Below, one piece after another: positions 11,752 through 22,250 of a stretch of DNA of 64,000 nt. The position numbers and the translations under genes were made by a program. A model generated the notes under the pieces. It had not been told where the DNA came from. It saw only the letters and a program-made list of their open reading frames with translations, and made no database searches. The first letter of the stretch is position 1. Each line of letters begins with the position of its first letter. Source of the DNA: Schizophyllum amplum (lineage: Eukaryota > Basidiomycota > Agaricomycetes > Agaricales > Schizophyllaceae); contig VDMD01000026.1 in the NCBI GenBank assembly GCA_007026445.1, forward strand, positions 186,001-250,000, in the 5' to 3' direction.

Positions 11752-12212
11752 CTAGGCTAGCAGTTCCCAGTCAGACAGGGCTAAGCAGCGGTCGAGATGT
11801 GCTGCGGGCTCTATAGTATCTCCCATGGGGCCCCACCCTGTCCAGCGAACGCCGTAGAAGATACGGCGGTCTCGCATGATGACCTTGAACAATATGCACT
11901 CCACTTCGTACTCCTCCGCTCCATCGGGTGTGATGAACACAGGACCCGGAAAGGTGGGGTGGTGGTCTTGGGGTGGAGGGGTTTTGCGTGCGGTCCGACG
12001 CCTGCCCGGATGCGCATACTCGGCGACTTCATGGTGCCCGTAAGTCACTAGGAACGAAGGCAAAAGTAACGAGTTCACGCACAGCGCTCCGACGATGATG
12101 AGCTGGTTCCTTGCACGCCTTTGTGCGCGCCCGTGTTGGATTGCGGTCTCTGTGCTTGCTCGGGCAGGTTAACCGAGTCGATGGTCGTGCGCGCGACGCG
12201 ATCTTCGGACAT
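11752..12212 (-). CDS. chromodomain mini-protein, copy A
   Basis: Two exons. Exon 1 starts ATG 12212 (MSEDRVARTTIDSVNLPEQA) and a 56-nt intron (GTGCGT...ATGAAG) leads to exon 2, stop at 11752; total 134 residues. Residues from about 80 form a chromodomain: GAEEYEVECILFKVI, then IFYGVRWTGWGP, then DTIEPAAHLDRCLALSDW. The aromatic positions of the methyl-lysine cage (Y of EYEVE, W of VRW, W of TGW) are present, but the usual W of the W-E-P motif is I. Chromodomains bind methylated histone tails; some sit at the end of Gypsy-type integrases, but no integrase sequence is adjacent here. The same gene recurs intact at 38221 and 51828. Whether it is expressed is unknown. Confidence 0.7.
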
Positions 12213-12668
12213 GGCGGTCTTGGCGGCGCCGATGGTGGTGGTAGGATGGTTGTGGGAGAAGTATGGCCGGGCGTCTTGGTATTATAAAGGGCGTCTGGCG
12301 AACAAAGGACGATGCCGACATTGATCGATGCCTGCATCAGTCACTGTTCTTTGTCTTACATTACTCGTGGACTCATCGCGCGAACCCTTCACGAAGCGTT
12401 GGTACGCAGCGCTGCTTGATTCGACAGGTATATTGCAAAAAACAAAGTCAAAGTACATGAACGAGTTCCGAAAAGTGCGCGGGGCGCTGGATTCTGGCAA
12501 GCAATACAGGATCCTGAACCTAGCTGTCAGTTGCCTGTATACGATGATGATGAGAAGTGAAGCCAACGGAGCGAGATGGGTGCACTGACCTCTGAGACGA
12601 TGAATCGGAGCGATGGGATGGAGGACAGTAGTGCCGGTGACTTCGCGGCCGAAAGATCCGCGTGTATA

Positions 12669-12688
12669 GTGTGTGTGTGTGTGTGTGT
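12669..12688. repeat. GT microsatellite in repeat copy A
   Basis: A GT run followed by a GA-rich tract. The same site has different lengths in copies B (about 39137-39178), C (about 51340-51371) and D (about 27848-27903), so it separates copies that are otherwise near-identical. Confidence 0.9.
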
Positions 12689-13366
12689 GAGAAAGAGAGA
12701 GAGAAATAGAGAGACTACTGGGGGGTGCGGGGTGTCGTGAAGGGCCTGGATGAGAGCTAAGTGGACGAAGTCTCAACGGCGCGGACAGGGCCGTCGAGGA
12801 CCGGTGAAATGTAGCCTGGTAACCAAGCCCTCCGATCGCAGAGGAAGGGGGAGGGGCAATAGGGACGCGCCGACGTCGACCTGGCTAGGGAACTTGAGCA
12901 GGCGACGAGATCGCAACATGCGTTCACGCACCGAGAGAGAACCAGCCGCACGGTGACGCTCGCTCGAACAATTCCGTACTGGGCGTCCCCCTCATCTTCA
13001 AGGTCGCAGGGCGGGTGAGGCGCCGCGGACGATGGTCGGGTGCAACATCCTGGACAGCCAGCAAGAGCTCATGACGGCGAGAAGCAAGAGAGCAGCTCGC
13101 GATTGATCGTCCCGGGCCGATCATTTGATCACGTCTTTTGCGGGCAGGCGATTACCGTTTATGGAATGGCGATTACCTTTTAGAGAAGACCCGGCTGATC
13201 ATAACCAGGCCCGAGGGTTCCCCCATGCCGACGCTGATGCATTTTTCAAATTCTTCCCTCGAATATTCTTGAGAATATTCCGTGCTGCATGATAAGTGAT
13301 GCATAACCCGTTCACATGGCACAGTGGAGGTTAAAACAGGTCTATATACACTTTGGAGTACTCATT

Positions 13367-13760
13367 CATGAAGAGCCGCTTTCAAGGAGCGCAACCCCGC
13401 GCGATCGTTCTGCCTTGGGTAGTCAGGGGAGGGGTCGGAAAGGGAACAATGGCACGGGACGGAGCGAGACGGTGCAGTGCTGCGTCTTTGCGCGCGATAC
13501 ACGACATCGCTGATCAGTCGTCGTACAGAGGACGCTCTTCAGCAGATGCCTTGGGGTTACAGCTCGCCTATGCATCGAGGCAAATGATTGTCGTATAGTC
13601 ACCAAGTCGTTCTAAGGCGCTCTAATTTCTTTGTTTAGTGCGGAGCGCAGCGGAAGGAAGGAAGGTCCGTATCAGACAATGTCACACAGGCGCTCCTCGT
13701 GGAGACTGCATTGCGTACGGCCTTTGGCCTTTGGCCTTTGTTCTGTGTACCGCCTGATAG
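13367..13760. other. promoter region and unassigned DNA
   Basis: No gene is supported. A short GGCCTTTGGCCTTTGGCCTTTG tandem motif lies at about 13719-13740, just before the TATA box. Confidence 0.5.
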
Positions 13761-13768
13761 TATAAAAG
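13761..13768 (+). promoter_or_regulatory. TATA box (TATAAAAG)
   Basis: A consensus TATAAAAG 66 bp before the ATG at 13835, followed by a pyrimidine-rich leader typical of fungal promoters. Confidence 0.75.
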
Positions 13769-13834
13769 GAGTGACCGCCGCAGCCTCACAAAGGCTCTTC
13801 ACTTCCTGTTGACAGTCTCTCGATTCTGTCCAGT

Positions 13835-14764
13835 ATGGCTGGTATCATGACCCGTGCTGGTATGGTGCGTAGGCTCGCTCCGTGGCATAGTCGACTTGAC
13901 TGATGGTGTTTCCGCTGCGCTAACAGATTGCTGCACGCCTCCCCCTCTCGGTACGGCTGTCATCTCCTCCTCGATCATACCTCATTGTCTATCAGGATCA
14001 GCTCACGCTGGCCAGCGTCAAGGCCGTCCGGGTGACGTCGTCTATCTGCCGCCTCAACTCTACCTATGCAAAGCACATCGATACTCTCGATATACGAATG
14101 GGGAGGGATGAGTTCATCGCTGTTCTCGATCACATCAACGCCATCCTCCGACGCGCCGAAAACATCGCTGTACTCTCGCTCATCGTCGATCACCTGCCCG
14201 CTGCGTTACAGACAAGGGTTTACAGGGGCGTCTTTCTCCCCAAGCTATGGAGCCTTTCCGTCAGCTCCTCGTCTCAACAAGCTCTGCGACTCTTTCTACA
14301 TACCCATCGGCACACTCTTCGCCACTTACGACTCGCGACTAGCCAAAGGCGTTCAACCATGGTGTCCCCACCCGATCTACCTCTACTCGGGCTGAACTCC
14401 ATCATCGGTCCGACGACCTCTGTGGCCAAGATCCTCTCCCACTGCGATCACGGCAGTAATCTTGCCATATGCCTGACAAGGGAGACACGGTCGTTAGATA
14501 TACAACATCAGCACCCTATCGTCTTTCATCAACATTTCGTGACGAATTTGTGCATCGTGTTGCAACCCAGGGACTACCGCGTGCTGCTGTCACTAGCCAT
14601 GCATTTCCCCCATCTGCGTTGTCTCAAGGTCATCGAAAAGGTGCGAGGTTAGAAACGTGAAGATACCTCTGGACGCTCACCATGATTTCTTTGGTATGTA
14701 GGGCGCCGGACGTACACACGTGTGGTCGAATCAGCAGGTCTGGATGCAGGCTCTTCGAACCTGA
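13835..14764 (+). CDS. hypothetical leucine-rich protein
   Basis: Exon 1 is only ten codons (MAGIMTRAGM, 13835-13864). A 62-nt intron (GTGCGT...CTAACAG) leads to exon 2 (13927-14640, starting IAARLPLSVRL). A 61-nt intron leads to a short exon 3 (14702-14764, GAGRTHVWSNQQ...). All joins are phase 0, giving 268 residues. The body contains leucine-rich strand-helix patterns (ENIAVLSLIVDHLPAAL, LPKLWSLSVS, TLRHLRLATS, FPHLRCLKVIEK) like the LRR-like region of Agaricomycete F-box proteins such as the one at 60610-61990. No F-box is visible at its N-terminus. The last exon is the least certain part. Confidence 0.65.
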
Positions 14765-16887
14765 CGGTGCTGTCCGCCTAGCTGTGCAGGTCCCACGAGC
14801 GATCAACATTGATTCTATCCGCGTTGACGCCTGGTTCCTGCAGGCGGCGCTAGTGTATATGACGTGGAGTTGAAAGCTGCAGGAGATTGCTAGGAGCGTG
14901 GCGTAGAGATATAGGTACCAACACATGGCACGCGTATGATAATCGAGGTGCGCGGTCCAAGTCCATGAGTTTTGGATGTGACTGACATGAATCAGTAGTA
15001 TTCGTGATTCCTTGCAGCGCGAAATGTGCTTTCTAGAAACGCGTACATTATTCTAGAGCCTGTTCAGCTGCGCCGTCAGCCCGAGGTTGACTATGCACTG
15101 GAGTACTTGAAGTACGTGAAACTGACCTTGATCTTCTCTCGCTTGTGAGGGAATTTAACTTAGAGAACGAGCGAAGATAGGCCCTCAAAGCCAGCGAAAC
15201 TCCACCCAGTACGTGGAAAATTGCATGCGATAATGTCTATCACGAACTGTTTTCCAACGTACTTTTAGGTCCAGTCAACTAGAGGAAGCGCGGCTGCGCT
15301 GCGGCAAGACCTAGCTTGCCTTCACGTGGAACATGGCCACAGTACCGTATTCTGTACTAAGTTGAGTCTCTATGGTCAGTTTAGCGCCCAATATAGAATC
15401 CTCAAGAGGCCTGATGTTGCCTCAAGCAGCCTTTCGCACCCATGAGTCAATTGAACCCTGGAGATCTGGTATCTGCGAACCCTTCGCCACCAGGTGAGGT
15501 GAAATCAAGCCATACATCCTCCACTGGCCACAGATTGCGTATTCGCCTCAATATCTGCACATCCAGCGCCGCCGAGGCCGCCGTTAGCAGCGCAGTGATC
15601 TCGACGCAAGACGCATTCGTGATAACCCTGTGAGGGGTGCAGCGCCCGGTTAGCTTGCATCTTATAAGCCATCCATCTGCTCGTGAACACATTCTTCAAT
15701 TCCAGCTCTTTGCGTGCGTGGTAGTGCTGTTCATCCGAGAACTGGAGAAACACGGCAAGGGACCTCCGAGAGGGGCAAAGACCATAAGCCTGGACAGCGG
15801 AGGGAAAGTTTGGAGAGGATTCCAGGACAGGGGGGGGCGAAGGAACAGACAAAGGAAACAACAATTGGGGGCGAAAAGAAGGAAAACTTGACGTGCATCC
15901 TTAGTGCGGGCTGGCGAGGAAGTGGAGGGGCGGTAAGCACGATGCCCGGGACAGCGGCGAGCACATTACATCCTCCATTCCTCCCTCCCTTGGTCGAGAG
16001 CAAGAACCAGGGGCGCGCGCACTTGCTCGACTCAAGACTCTGGACGAGGGCTCTTCGTAGGACGCCCTTGAAACACCTTGAGGAGGTCGCCGAGACTCGA
16101 TGGCGACCGAGCTGAGACATCGTACTGACGAGAGCGCGGCGTCATCTGAAGAGCTGCAGCGGAAGCGAGGAAGCGGGCGAGGGACCGCCGGCTGAGAGCA
16201 GAGGAGCCGTACGGCTTGGCGAGGCGGGCCGATGAATCGGGGGCGATTGACCTGGGACCGAGGGAGATGTAGAGGGGGTGTCTGGGGGAAGTAAGATATA
16301 AGAAGGGCGGAGAGGGGCATCAGGCATGGGATGAGGGCCTGCCAGGGCGAAAGGACTGACTTGCAAGGGAGCGAGGCGGCGCGGGGATGTATCGTCCGCC
16401 GTCCGCCGTAATTTTTTTCCTGTCGACGACGACACGCTGGACTTGCTGCTGCGAGCACCATCAGATACTCTCCACGTCCAGAGAGTGCAGGGACTCACCA
16501 AAGGGGGCGCTGTAGGCTTGGGGGTGACGCACGCTGCTTCGGACCAGGACGATGGGTGCCAGCATATACGCGCGCGCGCTGGCCGTGCGTTGAAGATGAC
16601 GGTAACAGACAAGTCGACAGCCTGCTGCCGCATTTGGGTCGTTCCAAGGTCGTTCACGTGGATCGAGCCTCGAGCGCCTCTGCTTGTAGGACCTCCGATT
16701 GATCAATCCCATAAGTACAAGACATATACACGGACCGCTGCTCGCGCTATGCGCGGGCGCGTACTATGGGCAGCCCTTCCTCGTTTATGGGAACTGGCCG
16801 ATCTCAGATGAAAGTCGAGACGAGCATGGCAGGTAACAAAGGCGGACTGCTCGCGAAATTGTATACAATCGAAGGTAGGTAAGTAGA
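14765..16887. other. no confirmed gene; proline-rich open frames at 15901-16657
   Basis: 14765-15900 shows only short frames. Between 15901 and 16657 two minus-strand frames of 171-186 codons overlap; one contains a serine/proline-rich stretch (SSKSSVSSSTGKKLRRTADD, then many P). They could be a disordered protein or simply frames in GC-rich DNA; neither has a clear start context or splice partner. Confidence 0.35.
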
Positions 16888-17420
16888 TCATTCGTACAGA
16901 GCCTCCCAGATGTCCAGAGCAAAGCATTCCTGCAAATTCGCCTCCGGCTCCCAGCTGTCGTCTTCAGGATCCCATCCCAACCATCTGACGAGATAGAAAT
17001 ATTCTCCGTCCATCGTCACGGCTTTCGCCCGCAGGCTGTGGACTGCGTATTCTTCCACTCCGTCCGCCGATATCGAGACCGGCCCCGGATACCACGCGAC
17101 ATCGGATTGGGGGGAGACTGAGCGAGATGTATCGGGTGACGCACGGGCGTCCGCATCGTGCGCAGCGACTGCCTCATGCGAGCCTCCACGCCCTGCGGCT
17201 GAAGTACTAGTTCGCGCTGAAAGATGTGAGTAAGTCGCGCGTCTCAGTCAGGTCTTTCTGCTCGCGCACCTTGGTTGCAACCCGATTCACCCTGGAACGG
17301 TCTCGCGAGCTCCGAGGTCTTGGCCTCGTTGTCCCTCGCAGCGCGACGTAGGAGGCGCGCAGGTCTTCCGATGAACGAGCTGGGGTCCATCACCTTGCGA
17401 GAAACGCCGATGCGGGTCAT
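16888..17420 (-). CDS. chromodomain protein (single-copy version)
   Basis: ATG at 17420 ([20 protein letters not shown]); exon 1 ends at 17270, a 53-nt intron (17217-17269, GTGCGC...TTTCAG) follows, exon 2 ends with the stop at 16888; 159 residues, frame continuous. The C-terminal part is a full chromodomain: [52 protein letters not shown], with all three cage aromatics and the W-E-P motif. It shares layout with the mini-gene of the dispersed repeat: disordered N-terminus, one intron, a P-G-P-V-x-I block before the domain and stop right after the final helix. It is probably the less degenerate relative of that gene. The domain suggests binding to methylated histone tails; no enzymatic domain is present. 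Confidence 0.75.
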
Positions 17421-18407
17421 TGTACTCTGCAGTCGTAGAAGAAGTCTGTCGACGGTGACTGGATTGAAACAAGCAGCGAACACCCACTTTTGAAGGGACT
17501 TCTTGCACAAAGGCGCCGAGGCACAAAGGCGGAGGCGGAGTTTCGGCACAGGTGACGAGTTCTCGACAAAGGCCGCGTCCCGCATAGGGAAGACTGTCAC
17601 AAAGATTATCAAGAAACCAGTTCGCGTTCGCGGATGCGGTTCTCCGACCAACCCTTCGGCATCTCTACATCCAATGCTTGGAGTACAATGGAGGGGGATC
17701 CTTGCTCACGGTCAGTCTACACCACGTACATATCTGGACCCAATGTGGTATTGAGCTGAGACAGCGGCGGCCCCGCCTTTTCAGCAGCTGGATCGATGAC
17801 GATGAATAGATACATATATCGTCGGTAAGCGCACGTGCTGACCGCGATTGATCGTCCGCAGAATCGGAGCAAAAGCAAAAGAGTGGGAGTTAAGAGCACA
17901 AGTTGAAGGAAAAGAAGAGGGAAGTGGAAGAGGTGAAGGAGGAGGAGTCAGGATAGTCTACCGCGGAAGGTCAGTCGCCGTTATAGTCTTCGAGTACATT
18001 GAGCCACCTAGTTCCACGGCCAGAGGCATCATGAGAGGCCGTGTAAAGAAGGACAGCACAATATTCGGGGTGGCTGAGACCCTTGCGGAGGCTTGAAGAC
18101 GACCGGTCACAATGATGGTTCGAACCAAGTTCGAACGAGGTCCGGTCTAGGTACTTTATGAAATCGGATGGTAGTCACGGAGTGACAGAAATGAACCGTC
18201 ACGGTTGACGTCGCCGATGCCTGCTTCCCGACCATGACCGAGGTGAGGTGAAGAGATGATCCGGCACGAAGACTCAGAGTGTCAAGCTACCACCGTAGGC
18301 TTCTAATGCTGGTCAGCATATATGTCTCCGTCTGCGCCAAGTTTATCGCAGGTTCTGGAGAATGCCGCGCGTCAACTGGCTGGCTCGGAAGGTTGTGTAT
18401 ACCCAAT
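17421..18407. other. no gene recognised
   Basis: Short frames only. A TGGTTCGAACCAAGTTCGAACGA palindromic tract lies near 18117-18139. Nothing else stands out. Confidence 0.5.
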
Positions 18408-19140
18408 CTATGGAAGTGGCAGTTCTACCGATTGACGATGCTTGAGAGCACTAATTCGATTTCTTCTTCGTTGGTCGTGCTCCGTCCGATTCGCCCTCAC
18501 GCCGGGTGGGTCCTGCGTCTCGGCTTTCATCGTCCGACTGTTCTGATCTCTTCCGCTTCGAGGCCCTCGCGACACCTCGGTTCCCCGAGGGGCTGGAAAG
18601 CGCGTCAATGAGTGTAATCAAGATGCTACAGTCAACGTACATCGCACTGGCTTCGTTACGCCTGTTTTCCCAGACTCGCTAGTACTCCGCTGCTGTCGTC
18701 CATCATCCGCCTCGTCTTCAGTCGCAGTGCGGACTTCAGGAAGACAAGAAGGTCGCTGCGAAGAGATGCGCTGAGAGGAGCGTGGTCCACGAGCGACAGC
18801 ACGAGGCGGCTTGGAGGACGAAGCGACGGAGGTCGCCTGAAGAGTGTCCTGCGAAACGCTCTCGGCGGCAGACACCTTCTGAGAGGAGTGTCTGGAACCG
18901 CGTTTAGGTCCAGAATTGGGGCCATCATGGCGCGCGCGTACGGTACTCGAGGGCTGCGCCTGCCGTCGGGGCAAGGCCGCGGTTGCCCTACCCTTCAGGG
19001 CCAGAACTGGGTCGTCGGCGGGCGGTGTCCAATCCACGTACTGTATTTTTCCAAGCAGCTGCCGATGTCGACCTCAGGACCCGGATCTTGCCAGTCCTTT
19101 GAGCTGTCGAATAAGTACGACCGCCGAATGACGGACATGT
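18408..19140 (-). CDS. possible disordered, basic/serine-rich protein
   Basis: Not recognised. A minus-strand frame from about 19037 reads YVDWTPPADDPVLALKGRA and continues with S/R/P-rich sequence to VTKPVRC, where a 48-nt GTACGT...TTCCAG intron is possible. After it, one frame contains KRKRSEQSDDES and ends TKKKSN, a nuclear-localisation-like tail, but the phase of the splice favours a different frame. The start is not resolved; an upstream ATG at about 19131 (MSVIRRSYLFDSSKDW) is in another frame. Could be a decayed gene. Confidence 0.3.
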
Positions 19141-20070
19141 TGGGGAGGTCGACAATCGCGCGGCTTCCCACATGTGCAGGCTCGCTGGCGAACTAGTCCG
19201 GAACTAGCCTTTTCAGAACGGCAATGCAGACCAGTTGAGCCAATCGGTCGATGTTTCCACCAACCCAGTTGCCGCCACGATCCCGCAGCCTTCGCAGAAA
19301 ATGCTGGCCACCTTCATCATTGAGTTTGCCAACCCTTTCTTCAATGCTGCCGGGATGTATGTATTTGCGAGGCCATAGTACCATAAGGCACAGCGCGATG
19401 AGGGGTTTTTTGAAGAAGACTAGCCCTCGATAGTCAGTTGCTTTGCATATGAGACCTCATAGTACACTCACCTCCACCCTCCTTGACCCGCGCCGGAAGA
19501 GAGGCCGCCATATAGATGAGCATGAGCTTAACGTAACAGTGGTCGTGGTTTTGTAGCAGCGCGGTCTGTCAGTTTCTCGAACGACCGGAAAAGCTCCATG
19601 CGAGGGAGTCCCATCCAGTTCACATAGTGGCTGCCGACAGTCACCGTGTGCAGGGGTGTGTACACGACATGCGCCTTGCCCGCAGGTTGTATGCTGGTGG
19701 AAGACAGGTCAATGGAGGTTGCATAATGGGACACCATCACTGACATGATATCCCCTTCCTGGACGATTATTACGGATCCACGTAAGACCCGATCCCCATC
19801 TACCGAGAAGTCCTCCCTACCGGCACCATCGTCCGTCCTCTGGGCCCTCTTCTTGCGCCTGGGAATGCCGAGGACAAGGCTCTTCTGGCATTGTAGGAGC
19901 TTCTCGCGATCGTTGGATTCCGGTCAGCAATATCCACGCGCGTCCAAATTCAATTTGAAGCGATCTCCATAAAATTTCCTTCGACGTGCATTCTGTGCAT
20001 ATGGATGTATCATACAACATTCAAGTCAGAAACTCGTTATACAGCGGTGCAAATACAGTCTATCGTCCCC
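19141..20070. other. no gene recognised
   Basis: Only short, mutually overlapping frames without splice support. Confidence 0.5.
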
Positions 20071-20790
20071 TTAGTCATCGAGAGAGTCGGCGGAAGTGTA
20101 CAGTCCGCAAATTAAGGTCTCGTACGAGTCGGGCGCATAGTATTCGACATCGTCCGGGTCGGGATGCCCCTGCTCATACGCGTCCTCTGATATCGAGCGA
20201 TCCTCGTCAAGCGCCCCGGCATCCTCCTGTTCCGTGTCAGGATACTCAAGCTCGTATGATTCCCCAGATATCGAGCGCTCCTCGTCAGGCGCTCCGGCAT
20301 CCTTCTCGTCCGTGTCGGGATACTCGAGCTCTACGGATATAGAGCGGTCCTCGTCAGGCCCTCCGGCATACTCCTGCATGATGTCAGTTCGAGAATCCAC
20401 AATGCACGTCCACAGCAACTCACCGGCTCCGCGTGGTCGATCAATCCGCTGGACGCCTCGGGTGACCCCGATTCCCGCACGCAGGCCCTGCCAGCACCGG
20501 CGGGTCCATACAATTCGTTTGGGTCGGGGTCCACGGGTGCACCATTACTCAGGTAGCTAGATCTCTGTAGTCACGAGTTCAGCACACAGCACGTAGCACC
20601 TGGGTCAATGACAAACCTCTATGCGCAAAACACTTCGACCATTGATAGGGACGACTGCCAGTCCGGATTCTGCTTCCGCCGAAGACCAAGGGCGTTGCGC
20701 GCCCCTCATCACATGCACATATGGCGCGGCCTTGGCGCGGGCTTTCGCCGAAATTCGGGATGTACGAGTGACGCGGGAGAGAGCAGACAT
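20071..20790 (-). CDS. hypothetical protein with acidic tandem repeats
   Basis: Three exons joined in phase 0. Exon 1: ATG 20790, MSALSRVTRTSRISAKARAK to GRSVLRIE, a basic N-terminus that could be a targeting peptide. A 50-nt intron (GTTTGT...CTACAG) leads to exon 2, RSSYLSNGAPVDPDPNELYG to LIDHAEP. A 50-nt intron (GTGAGT...ATGCAG, branch CTGAC) leads to exon 3, EYAGGPDEDRSIS to the stop at 20071. Exon 3 holds three acidic repeats of about 22-26 residues with core G-x-x-D-E-[DE]-R-S-I-S and Y-P-D-[TP]-[DE]. No known domain. The three-exon chain with strong splice sites makes the gene model good, its function unknown. Confidence 0.6.
20165..20375. repeat. coding minisatellite (three units)
   Basis: Three diverged units of about 66-78 bp, each containing GATATCGAGCG[AC]TCCTCGTCA or a close variant, encode the acidic repeats of the gene at 20071-20790. 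Confidence 0.75.
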
Positions 20791-21660
20791 GATGGGACCG
20801 CGTCGTTATTTCCCGACGAACAGCATGGCGCTCATATAGTCGTGGGCACATAAAGGCGTCCGCGCCATCTTTCAGAAGGGCTTTACTGCAAAGAGATCCA
20901 CGCAGCAGATTCAAGCGACAAAGAAGTTCGAAGAAACAGCCCGCCGCGAAGGCATGGACCAAGCGTGGACGGTGCTCCGCGGGTGCCGACGATCCATCGG
21001 GGTCGATGGAACGGTACTTGAAAGGAGTGTTTGGAAATTACAAGATAAGAACAAAGGGAGACAGTAGCAATGGCATGTGGGTCTGGAAGGGAGTACAGAT
21101 CTGGAGGTGCAGGAGACGCAAGGCGGCGCGAATTCGAAGCCTTCAACGTCAACTTCCGGATTTCGAAATAGGCACATTAGATTCATGATAGCAGCCGCCG
21201 GCCTTTGCAAACCCATCGGCTGAAAGGCGGACAGAATGTTCAGACGTTCACCACTTGTATCGAGAGGTCGAGAGCGCTGAGGGAACGAAATCGTGATGAT
21301 CGATCTTACCTTTGAAAATGGCTGAACATGCTGACGGCACGGTGTATAGAAGCCAATGCAGCAAGGCTGGCTCGGAAGCGCGGAACACGAAATGACATGC
21401 GCATCTGCAGACTGCTGTCGGTCGTTTGATCAGAGGTTAGCAGATCGACCACCCCACGACCACCCCCTCACTGTCACTGTTCAGCCGCTTTGCGGACTTT
21501 GCCGAACATCCGCCGCATCACCGGGTGCGCGCGACAAATCTTGTACCCGATCTTAGCTCATTTTGGAAACTAGTCTTCACTTTACGGAGCAAGAAGCGGG
21601 AGGATGCGTACTAAGTACAGTGAAAGCAATGTGGGTATGAACATACGCCAACCCCCTAGA
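20791..21660. other. no gene recognised
   Basis: Short overlapping frames only, none with supporting splice signals. Confidence 0.45.
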
Positions 21661-22250
21661 TCACCAACTACCAACGAAAACTGAGCATAGGATGGCAAAA
21701 TAGTTGCGAGCAGCAGGTCCGATCAGGATGCCCAGGATGGCAGCGACCAGCGCGTAAGCTACATATGCCTGTACGCTATTCAGACTAGTTGTGAACTTGG
21801 AAGTAACGATCACTCACGACACATGAGGCCATCCTGCCAGCTGAAGTGGTGACATGCACCTCGGAGATCTGCGCCGATAGATCGTACCACGAGTAGACAT
21901 CGATGGCCAGCAGCTCATCACTCTGCAAAAGCGAGACGCGAATGCGGGAACGCCAGAATTGACGGCGCTCTTTGTTGTTCTCGGGTAGCCTCCAACCTGA
22001 AATGCGCGCTAGATGGTCGACCGCTCCCTGGATCATGGATTCAACATATGGTCCTGATGAAAAGTGAATGCGTGCTGACGCTTAGGTCCTGGAACCGCGC
22101 GCGGCTGAACACCATGCGTGTTTTCTTGAAACCGTTGAGTTGAACGATGATCGCGCTGTTTGTTGATGCAACAGGATGAAATGGGCTATGACCGAGGACA
22201 CTAGGATCGGCTGGAGACAGGTACCGAAAAGGATCGCGGCTGGAAGACAT
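21661..22250 (-). CDS. small protein with C-terminal membrane segments
   Basis: Not recognised. ATG 22250 (MSSSRDPFRYLSPADPSVLG) to IIVQLN; a 79-nt intron with donor GTTTCA and acceptor TCATCAG restores the frame into PYVESMIQGAVDHLARISGW. The middle part is polar (NNKERRQFWRSRIRVSLL, DELLAIDVYSWYDL). A 49-nt intron (GTGAGT...GTACAG) after GRMASC leads to AYVAYALVAAILGILIGPAA and RNYFAILCSVFVGSW, two hydrophobic segments, then the stop at 21661. The first donor is weak, so exon 1 is the least sure part. Same overall plan as the gene at 9442-10150, a soluble part followed by a short membrane tail in the last exon, but no convincing sequence match. Confidence 0.55.

Larger units (their letters stand above)
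11645..13366 (-). repeat. dispersed repeat carrying a chromodomain gene, copy A
   Basis: About 1.7 kb nearly identical to 38112-39686 (same orientation) and to the reverse complement of 50671-52395. It contains the chromodomain mini-gene (11752-12212), a promoter-like TTTATAATA in gene orientation near 12286-12294, a GT microsatellite at about 12669-12688 and a long non-coding tail. The left limit is set by loss of similarity before CCTCATCAGCC; the right limit by loss after the GGAGTACTCATT block shared with copy C. Confidence 0.85.

Noticed and set aside
12282..12776. 164-codon minus-strand frame in repeat copy A (and equivalents in B and C) containing SLSHTHTHTHYT
   Set aside because: It reads through the microsatellite and differs between copies with its length; no splice or domain support.
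15901..16657. Two overlapping proline/serine-rich frames on the minus strand
   Set aside because: They overlap each other in different frames, lack a clear start and splice context, and look like open frames in GC-rich DNA; mentioned only as a possibility.
20579..20962. 127-codon minus-strand frame overlapping the acidic-repeat gene
   Set aside because: The other frame splices cleanly through three exons; this one is its shadow.
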